From Splendidivirga corallicola (GTDB lineage: Bacteria; Bacteroidota; Bacteroidia; Cytophagales; Cyclobacteriaceae), in assembly GCA_030442035.1 (NCBI GenBank), contig JAUJEA010000010.1:223303-287302 (forward strand): 64,000 nucleotides of DNA, written 5' to 3'. The position numbers and the translations under genes were made by a program. The notes below the pieces were generated by a model. That model was not told where the DNA came from. It ran no database searches and was given only the letters and a program-made list of their open reading frames with translations. This document shows, piece after piece, positions 56,198 to 64,000 of the stretch (its first letter is position 1; every line of letters begins with the position of its first letter).

Positions 56198-58198
56198 TTA
56201 TTGAACAATGATCCTTTCGGTCCACTCCTGGCCGTTCCCGCTATATTTCAGAAAATATACACCAGGCTTGAGATCCGAAATAGGGATTGTCTGATTTTTG
56301 GTAATAAACAGGCGTTTTCTCTCACGCATCATAGTATCAATTAATCGTATTTCCAGGGAAACTACCTGTTCGGAAGATTGCAACGTTATTTTACCCTTTG
56401 CCGGGTTTGGAAATACTTCTATGCCTGCTTGTGTACTGAATGTAAAACAGTTGGGCACCAACACGGAAGAGGTACCTGCCGGCCCGCCACAATCATCATT
56501 GCCGTTGGATACTGTGCAATGTACAAACATTGCCCCGCTATTACCCATTCTGGCGGTAATACCCTGTGTGCCCTGACCGCTCAATAATGTACCACCATTG
56601 ACGACCCAATTGTAATCTACATTGTTAATGTTGGCGACCAGGGTAACCACCTGGTTGGCATTGGCGCATGAAGGTGTGGTACTGATACCAAAGCTCGCCG
56701 AAGCAGGGCCGGTCGGTAATTGATTCCTTCGAATTGTAATCACATCACCGGTGGTGTTGTGTGTAAAGGTGGCCTGTATCCATTGTGTGTTGCTTGTACT
56801 TGGTGTGGTTGCTTTGACATTCACAATGGAGCCGGAACTAAAGGTGATGGTCAAATTGCTGCTTGTCTTCAATGTTCGAATGGTGTTGGGCAAGCTAGCC
56901 GGTGTTAAATGCATCTGTGTATTTCGGTCATGGCAGATCCTATCATGGTTCGATACCACACTAATAAGTCCTCTGAGACAAGAAGCAGTGTTCGAGATTA
57001 AATAGTTACCAATGCGCGTAACAGAAGCGTTCGAAAAATCCAGGAAGGCGACAGCCCCAATAGGACACATAAGGGTTTGGTTGGGTGTACCACAATTTTG
57101 TCCGTCGGGGTGATTAGCCGGCGAGTTAAGCAGATGACCAATTTCATGAGCAACTGTATTAAAATCGTTCGCGTGCAGGTCGGTAACAGCATAAGCGTTG
57201 GATGCATTCGTACAAACTACGCCCACACCGGCAGCCTCACCGAATAGATCAAGAGTACCCAAAAGGCCTGTACGCAGGTCTTTACCTGAAAAAAAGAAAG
57301 CCACATCCCGATGGACATTGGTGCGATTTTGATTCCAAAAGTCTCGAAACTCGTTGATCACCTCACCGTTGTTAGAGATCACCTCATCGTATGGGTCGTT
57401 CGAGGTGGTGTAGACATTTTGGAATACAACCAGGTAATATAGATTAAAATGGTCTTCATAAACGCCCTCCATTAGATTCACTCTCCCTAATACTTCCTGG
57501 TTCGAGTTGTTCCCAAATTCCTGAAACCATTCAAAGTCGGCGTCGGTTGCCAATTCAATAACATAATTAAATTCTCCGGGAATGGCCCTTTGTTGGCGCG
57601 AAGATTCACCGATGATACCATCAATCGAATTTTTTATAGCCTGTGTACCACATTCAGCGGAGGCATTCGGTCTAATATCGGCCTGCCAATAGGCCACGAA
57701 TTTATCTTGATGTGCTTTGTCATGGGTAAATCTCGAAAGTGCTTCAATGAATACCATGCCTTTGGCATCGTGAATATAGCCGGTTAGCTGTTCTTTGTCG
57801 ATGGTTAAGCGGGCCTTCAAAGTTTCATCTCCAGCCAAGTGCCCTTTATACGTATTACAGGCATGGTACGGCTCCTCCACCGGACCGTTCTCTGTCGTTC
57901 TAAAAGCCCTGTAATCCGGTGCCCTTACGTCATTTTCCTCTAACACCAGATCCCAGGTGAAATTCTTGTTAATCTCTAATTGAAAGCTGATGCCTTGTTT
58001 TTTGGCTTTGGTATGTCGGTTGATGCTACTGTTGTCTAAGGTAAATACCTCGTAGTTGTTGAGCAATTGGCTGATCTTTAGATGATCTTTTTGACTGAGC
58101 ATTGCAACCTGAGATTTAAAACTGGCCTGTCCCATAGCAAAATTGAATGACAAGACCAGGAGGTATGCGCACATACCTATCTGAATAACTCTTTGCAT
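56198..58198 (-). CDS. Secreted reprolysin-like zinc metalloprotease with T9SS sorting domain
   Basis: 666 residues: Sec signal (about 1-23), a pro-region, then a metzincin-type catalytic domain with AHEIGHLLNSPANH (His 351, Glu 352, His 355, and His 363 as the third ligand candidate). Spacing is two residues longer than the canonical HExxHxxGxxH. The downstream LMCPIG and DFSNAS recall the Met-turn and FSxxS of M12B. A PKD/Ig-like region and a C-terminal T9SS domain (about 590-666, IEVFPNPAKGKITLQS) follow. It would be exported and surface-attached, degrading proteins. It follows the small lipoprotein gene by 32 bases. Confidence 0.85.
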   Translation of the reverse strand: MQRVIQIGMCAYLLVLSFNFAMGQASFKSQVAMLSQKDHLKISQLLNNYEVFTLDNSSINRHTKAKKQGISFQLEINKNFTWDLVLEENDVRAPDYRAFRTTENGPVEEPYHACNTYKGHLAGDETLKARLTIDKEQLTGYIHDAKGMVFIEALSRFTHDKAHQDKFVAYWQADIRPNASAECGTQAIKNSIDGIIGESSRQQRAIPGEFNYVIELATDADFEWFQEFGNNSNQEVLGRVNLMEGVYEDHFNLYYLVVFQNVYTTSNDPYDEVISNNGEVINEFRDFWNQNRTNVHRDVAFFFSGKDLRTGLLGTLDLFGEAAGVGVVCTNASNAYAVTDLHANDFNTVAHEIGHLLNSPANHPDGQNCGTPNQTLMCPIGAVAFLDFSNASVTRIGNYLISNTASCLRGLISVVSNHDRICHDRNTQMHLTPASLPNTIRTLKTSSNLTITFSSGSIVNVKATTPSTSNTQWIQATFTHNTTGDVITIRRNQLPTGPASASFGISTTPSCANANQVVTLVANINNVDYNWVVNGGTLLSGQGTQGITARMGNSGAMFVHCTVSNGNDDCGGPAGTSSVLVPNCFTFSTQAGIEVFPNPAKGKITLQSSEQVVSLEIRLIDTMMRERKRLFITKNQTIPISDLKPGVYFLKYSGNGQEWTERIIVQ

Positions 58199-58230
58199 AG
58201 TTTTTAAGGTTTAGTGGATTAAATAGTCAA

Positions 58231-58632
58231 CTAATCTGATCGTATGTAAACATTGGTTAATTCAATTGGTTGATAGGCAAGTGTAATGGCCGTAGTGGTC
58301 TTAAAAAGTTGCCCATCGTACACAATTTCAATCGAATCACGCTGAAGCTGAATGGGTAGGTTGCAGGCTTGCCATCCGAACTGATTATTCCCAACATCGG
58401 TAACAATGATAAAATCTTTGTCATTGTAGAACGAAGTACGAATAAAGCCCATCTTATTGGTGACTACAGCAGTCTTTTGGAATGTAGCCGGCTGGCAGTT
58501 GTTGGTAGGAAGTTCTATCTCTCTGTATCCTTCCAGAACCTCCTGGACAGGTGCTGCAGTATCACAGTTGGTGAATTGAAACAGTATGATTGTGCATAGC
58601 AACGGAATGAAAGGGGGTTTTGTTGTTTTCAT
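58231..58632 (-). CDS. Small lipoprotein upstream of metalloprotease
   Basis: 133 residues with lipoprotein signal (FQFTNC, Cys about 23). The mature part is beta-rich (NKMGFIRTSFYND, NQFGWQACNLPIQLQRDSIE, PIELTNVYI). It resembles short uncharacterised Bacteroidota lipoproteins with two more Cys (about 47 and 90). It is 32 bases upstream of the protease gene and in the same direction, so probably cotranscribed; a chaperone, inhibitor or surface partner role is only a guess. Confidence 0.6.
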   Translation of the reverse strand: MKTTKPPFIPLLCTIILFQFTNCDTAAPVQEVLEGYREIELPTNNCQPATFQKTAVVTNKMGFIRTSFYNDKDFIIVTDVGNNQFGWQACNLPIQLQRDSIEIVYDGQLFKTTTAITLAYQPIELTNVYIRSD

Positions 58633-59053
58633 AGCGGTAAATTTTTGTCCTGTAGGGATAGGACACCTTAAACTTGTAAATCGTTGTATTATAAAGGGTT
58701 GTTGAAACGGTACAATAGGTTAAATGGCAGAACAGCAATACTACACGAGGCTCTACTAGTCCGAGGATTGCTGGGTTTAACCTACAAGCAGAATGTACCC
58801 AGGTGATCTGTTGGAGAGGGTAATGAATAGGTCCGTAATTATCCAAGCCTGATCATCAAAACCTGGAGCAATAAGCACCTTTGTCTCACCTGTTTTCGTA
58901 AAAAAAGGACACACTTACTTCAATCTCTTTTCCTCCTTTGATTTTCTTTCCGTTTTGGTCGATCTGGTGGGTCTTAGGAAATTTGATTTTGTTTTTACCA
59001 CCTGTGGTATTTGCCCGATTTTTCCTAGTGCTTCAATTTCAATTATTTTTGTG

Positions 59054-59389
59054 TAGATAGTCGGTCTTAAAAAAGTATCATTTGATATTGTTAGAAAGGC
59101 TGATTGCCTTGTTTAGGCAAGATTTTGGATAAAAGACTTAAGATTAAAGATAAATTGCCGTGGCTTTTTTCTTTTTTTCGGAAAAATAAAACGACCAGCT
59201 TTGCAAGCTTTTAATCGAATGGATCAAGAAACTTGCAAAGTTTGTGTGATAGGATAAAGTAAAAAAGATAGTGATATTAAATTTTACGAAAGCAAGGTTT
59301 AATTGCCGGACTTAAACATATAGGTTATTAGTTTTTATACTACATTCTTGCTACTTATTACTGTAGCGAGGGCTTTTTTAGGGGGACTA
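59054..59389. repeat. Roughly 320-base dispersed repeat, copy 2
   Basis: Matches copy 1 at 51744-52062, direct orientation, 7.3 kb apart. It has an extra stretch of about 15 bases near 59125-59140. The arms CTTTGCAAG 59199-59207 and CTTGCAAAG 59232-59240 are perfectly complementary; in copy 1 one end of this stem is weaker. Both copies end in the same GCGAGGGC then T-rich sequence and GGGACTA. Confidence 0.7.
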
Positions 59390-59395
59390 AACAGG

Positions 59396-59542
59396 CTTGT
59401 TCATTATTCTTTTCATTACCCTCAGACTAGATTTGTTGTGTTGTCATCATAAGATCATGAGCATTTATTACCTATTATTTGATGACAACAGAGGCACAGT
59501 GTTCGCTATCTAATGAAACACTTGTGCACTCCTATGAACAAG
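59396..59542. other. Nested inverted repeats, possible three-way-junction RNA or DNA fold
   Basis: Outer arms CTTGTTCAT 59396-59404 and ATGAACAAG 59534-59542; first internal hairpin GTTGTCATCA 59440-59449 with TGATGACAAC 59480-59489; second internal hairpin GCACAGTGTT 59494-59503 with AACACTTGTGC 59517-59527 (one bulge). All three fit together without conflict. No gene overlaps it. It begins 7 bases after repeat copy 2. Confidence 0.5.
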
Positions 59543-59670
59543 TCGTTCAAAAACTAAGGGATCAATCGGAAAATCTGGGGGGTAACCCTCCATAGTCCAA
59601 CTTCAATGAACCGGAGCTGTCAATAACTGAATCAAACATTTAATCTGAATTTACTCATAAGCAGGCGGTT

Positions 59671-59703
59671 AACTTTTGGAAAGTTTGAAACTTTCCAAAA
59701 GTT
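59671..59703. terminator. Perfect 16-bp palindrome downstream of GH172 gene
   Basis: AACTTTTGGAAAGTTT 59671-59686 and AAACTTTCCAAAAGTT 59688-59703 are exact reverse complements around a single base. As RNA the loop would open to about five bases. It lies 110 bases beyond the stop of the leftward GH172 gene and could end that transcript from either side, but there is no clear T tract. It may alternatively be a dispersed palindromic repeat. Confidence 0.45.
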
Positions 59704-59813
59704 GTACGTTAGAATTACCTGATTAGTGAAATCACTCCCTGGAAATATTGCTTGATCCAAACTAAGACTCATACACTCATCCAGGCTTTATCATGAAATA
59801 ATCTTACAATAAT

Positions 59814-61610
59814 TTATTTTACATCTTCAGGTGTCAAAGCCACTGGATAATTGGCTGCCTCAGGTGCCGGTGCAATATTACTTTTTACTCCGGGACGTGC
59901 ATACCAATAGACCGTGGGCGCATAGTTCAAACGAGATTCTGTCCAGTGCTGCAACTCCATATCAAAGTGAAATTTTTTATTGAAAGGAATACCATCCAAA
60001 AGCCGATAACGGGCATTGATAGTAAAGCCTGTGGTTTCATTTCCCGAGCCATCAGGCTGCATCACAAAGGGTGTCGAAAAAGGGGCACCCAGGCACCAGG
60101 CATAACCGTAGTAGTCCTCAGAGCCAGTACCGAAATGAACAGGGAATGTGTCATCGTCCACAAAGATCTTCTCATCGCCCTCACCCCACCACTTAGGGCT
60201 GATATCAAACAGGGTCAACACATCACCGACATAGACCCCCACACCTTGAAGTGTGACATAGTTGAGGTCCCGGTCTGGTTTGGAGTTGATGTTCGTGTAT
60301 TGGCGCCAGGCCGAACCGAAATGCATACTGCGTTCGTCCCATTCCCAATCGACCATGGATACCTCTCCCAGATCAACATTGACTTCCTGATCACCCAAAT
60401 TGCGCAGCTTTATGATACTTTTCTCTGCAAACGGCATGATCCATTGGCTAAGCAGCAACCCGTTTTCATCCACGGAACCATACCAGCTTTTTGATTTACG
60501 TATTTGATATCCCGTACCGAAAAAGTCCCCCACTGGAACCCACACCGTCCGCTCTCCGTCAAAGGAAATCTCCAAAACAGTAGAGCGCAATGCCTGGGGA
60601 AGGTTTTCTGCGCTGATCTTCATCGAAATGCGATTGAGTGCACCGCCCTTGGAAGACGCTGCGTTCAGTTCCAACGTTTTGGTTTCACGCGGAGGGATCT
60701 TCCCGCTCAGGCTTTTTACCGTTGAACCGCCAGCGACTTCAGCCGACATTAATTTCTCCTGAGTTATTTTGATAAGTCCTGCTGCCGCTTTCAAGCTTTC
60801 AGGGGTAAGGGATTCCACTTGAACCGAACTTTCATACAACCGGTAGTTGATGTTGTAGAAGACTGCGTCATTGGGCCAGGCTGGCTCTCCTTCCACCAAC
60901 TTTTTGCCATCGGACCTTTCATAGGTCACCTTGATAGATTTTGCAAAAGGGATGGGCAGATAAAGATTACGGCCACGTTTTTTTTTGTCACTTTCCTCAG
61001 CTAAGGCCATAGACAACGGTGCAGTGGCAAAAAATTCACCGCCAATCAGGTTTTCAAGCGTACCTGAAAATGTCGGGTCACTATCACCGTCAATATAGAT
61101 ACGCAATGTACCACCGAGCAGGTCAACATTGCTGGTCACACTCCACCACCTGACGATCGCCCCGGGCCCATTGGTATCCAACATCACGTGCTCATTCCTG
61201 CCATCCTCTTTTTCTTCCACGTTTACAAAATATGAGCGATCCCCATTAGCATGCCAACCTTGATCCCGGCTTACTGTGCGTCTGTCATAACTGGAGGCCT
61301 GTAGGTTCTTGTATGCCGGCATGGGCAATCTGGCAATCGACTCCCTGGAAACCATTTCTTCCAAAAGAGATTGTATAGTCACTTTGGAGTTGCCATTTTG
61401 CGCTATGGCATCATCAAGATCAAGCGGGACACCTATCTTATAAAGGTCACCCGATAATCTGTTTGTCTCCATATCAGGCGTATTATTCTCCAATTGACTT
61501 GTTCCTATGTTTTGGACATTCTCATCCAAAGGTTGATCCTTTACTCCGAAAGATGCAAAAATCAGAAAAAGCAGACCAATCAAGATCAATAGGTTATTTG
61601 TTTTTTTCAT
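59814..61610 (-). CDS. GH172 (DUF2961) family glycoside hydrolase
   Basis: About 598 residues from ATG 61610, preferred because it opens a clean signal (KKTNNLLILIGLLFLIFASF); the frame also allows 61628. DUF2961 signatures: ANGDRSYFVNVEEKEDGRNE, GPGAIVRWWSVTSN, GDEKIFVDDDTFPVHFGTGS, then EDYYGYAWC, whose Glu is a likely catalytic residue in this family. Characterised GH172 enzymes cleave alpha-D-arabinofuranosides or fructofuranosides, as trimers. Sec-exported to periplasm. Leftward with the ASPIC gene 217 bases upstream. Confidence 0.85.
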   Translation of the reverse strand: MKKTNNLLILIGLLFLIFASFGVKDQPLDENVQNIGTSQLENNTPDMETNRLSGDLYKIGVPLDLDDAIAQNGNSKVTIQSLLEEMVSRESIARLPMPAYKNLQASSYDRRTVSRDQGWHANGDRSYFVNVEEKEDGRNEHVMLDTNGPGAIVRWWSVTSNVDLLGGTLRIYIDGDSDPTFSGTLENLIGGEFFATAPLSMALAEESDKKKRGRNLYLPIPFAKSIKVTYERSDGKKLVEGEPAWPNDAVFYNINYRLYESSVQVESLTPESLKAAAGLIKITQEKLMSAEVAGGSTVKSLSGKIPPRETKTLELNAASSKGGALNRISMKISAENLPQALRSTVLEISFDGERTVWVPVGDFFGTGYQIRKSKSWYGSVDENGLLLSQWIMPFAEKSIIKLRNLGDQEVNVDLGEVSMVDWEWDERSMHFGSAWRQYTNINSKPDRDLNYVTLQGVGVYVGDVLTLFDISPKWWGEGDEKIFVDDDTFPVHFGTGSEDYYGYAWCLGAPFSTPFVMQPDGSGNETTGFTINARYRLLDGIPFNKKFHFDMELQHWTESRLNYAPTVYWYARPGVKSNIAPAPEAANYPVALTPEDVK

Positions 61611-61827
61611 AATCATTCGTTTTATCATTTTTTAACTCCTCTCTAAAAAATGTAAATGTCCTCTAAGCCAAGATTGTTATGGCCCAGGAGGGTCCTTACA
61701 ATTTATATGAAGTTGGTATCATAGTCTAGATAATTGATTCTCAAAGTCTCAGATAGCTCGGCAAACTGAGCATGCAATACACTTGTAACCAACCTACTGC
61801 GGGTTGCAAAAAGAATAATGGCTTTGT

Positions 61828-63774
61828 TCATTTCAATACCATTTTATAATCCAACATCACTCGAGATTGATTCACTTTGACAAAATATGTACCTTTAGGC
61901 AGGCCTCCAAGACCAAAAATCTTCAATTGATATGAACGATTCAAGCGTTGAGAACCCTGTCGTACCACCCTTCCATTCATATCGATCAAGGTCCATTGTA
62001 TTTCCGATTCCCGAGCGAATTTCCCTGAGGGTAAATTAATATTAAAATAGTCGTGCACAGGATTTGGATAGAGGTTTAGGGATTGATTTTCCAGTACCTC
62101 ATCCTCAATAGCTGTGATAACACAGGGAGTTTCAGTCCGCGCTACTCTCATAATAACAATTTTATCAAGCCCTGTGTTGTCCCGGAGGGTATCCCGATAT
62201 ATCCCTTCCTCAGTATAGGTTGTTTCACCGATAGTAATAGAGCCATCCTGACATAAGTCGATACGTTGACTGGAATAAGCAAACAATTGGCTTTGCTCAA
62301 CGGCAAGGTAAGTAGTATTCACTTCCAAGTTTTCATAACTATCTATGGCCCCATTAGGCCAGTGAACTTCCAACTTTTCCACGCTATCATAATCGCCCAG
62401 GCCAACATGAATGGTTTTGCTGTTGTGCGACATATAGCTGCCTCCGCCTGTTTGCTCTCGAATAAAAGTCCTGCCATCAGCTGTTACTTTGATGAACGCT
62501 CCGTATGCATCCCGGTTACTTTGAACTCCTTCCAGCTTTAGTTTGAGCCAATTGCCCGTTTCGTTCAGGTTCCTATAAAGCAGGTTGTGAGAATTTTCGT
62601 ATTTAGCTGACTCGTACCACATCACACCTACCAGAATATCCATTCTTCCATCGTTATTATAATCACCCGTAGACACTCCCCTGGATCGAAAACTACTGTT
62701 TACTTTTTGGGATTCGGATATATCCAAAAAAACACCGGTATCACTACCTTTAAATAGTCTATCTTCTTCTGATTCAGTTATAGACGCCCCTATATTACCG
62801 TTCGCTACAAAAAGGTCTAGGTATGTGTCATTGTCAAAATCAAAAAAAACAGTTCCCCAACTGGTGCTTCCATCATTAGCTACATCTAGGGCATATGCTT
62901 TTTCTTCGAGTTTGAGTCCTTCGTTTTTTTGAAAAAAATAGTTATCTGATATATCTGTTACATAGTAGTCAAAATCCCCATCTTCATCATAATCCCCGGT
63001 TGCTATACCCATTGTATTGATCCGTAAATCCCAGGACATAAGTTCAGACACTTCTGTAAATGAATTCTCCGGGTAGTTATTAATAAAGAGTAGATTAGAG
63101 AGTTGAGGTATTTGATCGAATTCATTTCCCAATAGGATATCCATGTCCCCATCTGTATCCACATCTGAAAATGCTACAGCTAAAGCTGAACCAACACCTT
63201 CTCCATAGTCCAGGAGATGACCCTGATCACTAAATGTTCGGTCACCATTATTTTTATATAAAAAATCTGATCCTCCATAATTTCCTGCATATAAGTCCAG
63301 ATAGCCATCGAGATTGTAATCAGCAACTGCAAATGAGGTTCCCATGAACATATCATCTAAACCAGCTGACACCGCGGCTTCTTTAAAGCGCTTGCCGTCT
63401 TCATTCCAAAAAAGATAACTCCGGTCACCCAGATAAGTACCGAAATAGAGATCGGTAAATCCGTCATTGTCAAAATCTGCTGTAATTACACCTGTGGTAT
63501 TGAAATTATGTATTTCTTCAAGATCCAGCGCCTCGGTTACGTCACTGAACGTGCCATCTCCCTGATTCTCGAATACCTTGTTTCGGTTCACGCTTCCTGT
63601 CACTACAATGTCTTCGAATCCATCATTGTTGAAATCGAAAAAGGCTACCCCCGCAGACATTTGGTTCGGATCATGACATACATGCTCTATACCGACATCC
63701 TTGCTCTCTTCCAGAAATTGTGCCTGAAGAGAGGTAGACAAACACAAGAAAAATACAACTCTAATTATTTTCAC
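61828..63774 (-). CDS. ASPIC/UnbV FG-GAP protein with T9SS sorting domain
   Basis: 648 residues from GTG 63774, fixed by the overlap with the preceding gene's stop (GTGA) and the signal that follows (VVFFLCLSTSLQAQF). FG-GAP/VCBS repeats with Asp-rich loops (FFDFNNDGFEDIVVTG, DFDNDGFTDLYF, DVDTDGDMDILL), ASPIC/UnbV-like module about 405-490 (NWLKLKLEGVQSNRDAYGAF), then a T9SS domain (about 568-648, LNLYPNPVHDYFNINLPSGK). Secreted, surface-bound; function beyond binding unknown. Family overlaps the lipoprotein at 13799-17161 but is anchored differently. Confidence 0.85.
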   Translation of the reverse strand: MKIIRVVFFLCLSTSLQAQFLEESKDVGIEHVCHDPNQMSAGVAFFDFNNDGFEDIVVTGSVNRNKVFENQGDGTFSDVTEALDLEEIHNFNTTGVITADFDNDGFTDLYFGTYLGDRSYLFWNEDGKRFKEAAVSAGLDDMFMGTSFAVADYNLDGYLDLYAGNYGGSDFLYKNNGDRTFSDQGHLLDYGEGVGSALAVAFSDVDTDGDMDILLGNEFDQIPQLSNLLFINNYPENSFTEVSELMSWDLRINTMGIATGDYDEDGDFDYYVTDISDNYFFQKNEGLKLEEKAYALDVANDGSTSWGTVFFDFDNDTYLDLFVANGNIGASITESEEDRLFKGSDTGVFLDISESQKVNSSFRSRGVSTGDYNNDGRMDILVGVMWYESAKYENSHNLLYRNLNETGNWLKLKLEGVQSNRDAYGAFIKVTADGRTFIREQTGGGSYMSHNSKTIHVGLGDYDSVEKLEVHWPNGAIDSYENLEVNTTYLAVEQSQLFAYSSQRIDLCQDGSITIGETTYTEEGIYRDTLRDNTGLDKIVIMRVARTETPCVITAIEDEVLENQSLNLYPNPVHDYFNINLPSGKFARESEIQWTLIDMNGRVVRQGSQRLNRSYQLKIFGLGGLPKGTYFVKVNQSRVMLDYKMVLK

Positions 63775-64000
63775 GGTTTCTGATTTAATTTAAAATTACT
63801 TGCAATCTGAGTATTCACGTTTTCTGTACTTGTTGAACGAATACGAATAATCTTCAATGGTCCATTATTGATGGCCACCAGCAAATGAGATTGCCCGTTG
63901 ATGTGGATCAATGAGGTTCGCTTTACATCTCCGTCGGCATATAACCCACTTTCATAAGGATAATGCCCTGCGAAGTTGCCTGAACCATCTCCTCGCAGGT
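63771..64000 (-). CDS. 3' end of an ASPIC/FG-GAP-like gene cut by window edge
   Basis: Open frame entering from beyond 64000 and ending at TGA 63771-63773, overlapping the GTG start of the next gene by four bases. The visible 76 residues read LRGDGSGNFAGHYPYESGLY, ADGDVKRTSLI, INGQSHLLVAINNGPLKIIR, a pattern typical of the end of VCBS/FG-GAP lipoproteins such as that at 13799. So the edge of another such protein, translationally coupled to 61828-63774. The N-terminus is outside the window. Confidence 0.65.
   Translation of the reverse strand, partial: LRGDGSGNFAGHYPYESGLYADGDVKRTSLIHINGQSHLLVAINNGPLKIIRIRSTSTENVNTQIASNFKLNQKP

Larger units (their letters stand above)
58633..59813. other. 1.18-kb region without a supported gene, with repeats and inverted structures
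   Basis: Holds repeat copy 2 (59054-59389), the nested inverted structure at 59396-59542 and the palindrome at 59671-59703. A leftward open frame at about 58915-59070 ends in a Lys/Arg-rich tail and contains FLRPT twice; it may be a gene remnant. An open frame at 58562-58846 has no features. Overall it looks like accumulated mobile or decayed DNA. Confidence 0.55.

Noticed and set aside
58562..58846. 94-codon leftward open frame overlapping the small lipoprotein start
   Set aside because: It is in a different frame from the better-supported lipoprotein and lacks features.
51744..59389. CRISPR array or insertion sequence for the paired repeats
   Set aside because: Only two long copies, no short regularly spaced repeats, no Cas genes and no transposase frame.
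59946..60494. 182-codon rightward open frame inside the GH172 gene
   Set aside because: Antisense to the conserved DUF2961 motifs, so a shadow.

Overview
The window looks like the chromosome of a marine-type Bacteroidota, most likely order Cytophagales. The evidence is a low-GC sequence with two SusC/SusD outer-membrane uptake pairs, a FecI/FecR sigma/anti-sigma pair, four proteins with a type IX secretion (T9SS) C-terminal sorting domain, many 'xxxC' lipoprotein signals, and few recognisable Shine-Dalgarno sites. I saw no tRNA, rRNA, CRISPR array or intact transposase. The family assignments come from reading motifs, not from database searches.

Region 1 (about 0-24 kb) is a sulfated-glycan utilisation locus. 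Two leftward GH116-type beta-glycosidases lie at the left edge; the second is split by a -1 frameshift. Rightward come a FecI-type sigma factor with a strongly structured leader, a FecR anti-sigma factor, a SusC receptor with the N-terminal STN signalling domain, a SusD, an FG-GAP/ASPIC lipoprotein, three sulfatases with intact C-x-P-x-R sites, the remnant of a fourth sulfatase, and a GH36-like lipoprotein. The logic would be: the receptor binds the glycan, signals through FecR to the sigma factor, and the periplasmic or surface enzymes remove sulfate and sugars.

Region 2 (about 24-44 kb) is the most unusual part. One tightly packed leftward operon runs SusC, SusD, two surface-type lipoproteins with Calx-beta-like domains, a class I aminotransferase, an SLC1-type dicarboxylate/amino-acid symporter, an S41/PDZ-like protein, a SelA-like PLP enzyme, a second S41-like protein with a T9SS signal, and a sortilin/BNR propeller protein, followed by a thioredoxin-fold lipoprotein. 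It has no glycosidase. A divergent DNA-binding-type regulator with a duplicated beta-rich half lies upstream of SusC. I infer a peptide or amino-acid (amine) derivative uptake and catabolism system built on the Sus architecture.

Region 3 (about 44-58.6 kb) is accessory. It has a DoxX membrane protein, an ECF sigma factor overlapping a very short membrane protein, three poorly known genes (one resembling Imm49 immunity proteins), a secreted T9SS propeller protein, a histidine kinase/response regulator pair, a HAD phosphatase, and a secreted reprolysin-like metalloprotease with a small lipoprotein gene.

Region 4 (58.6-64 kb) begins with 1.2 kb of gene-free DNA. It holds the second copy of a roughly 320-base repeat (the first copy is at 51.7 kb), a potential three-way-junction fold and a perfect 16-bp palindrome. 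Then come a GH172 (DUF2961) enzyme, an ASPIC/FG-GAP protein with a T9SS signal, and a gene cut by the window edge whose stop overlaps that protein's start.
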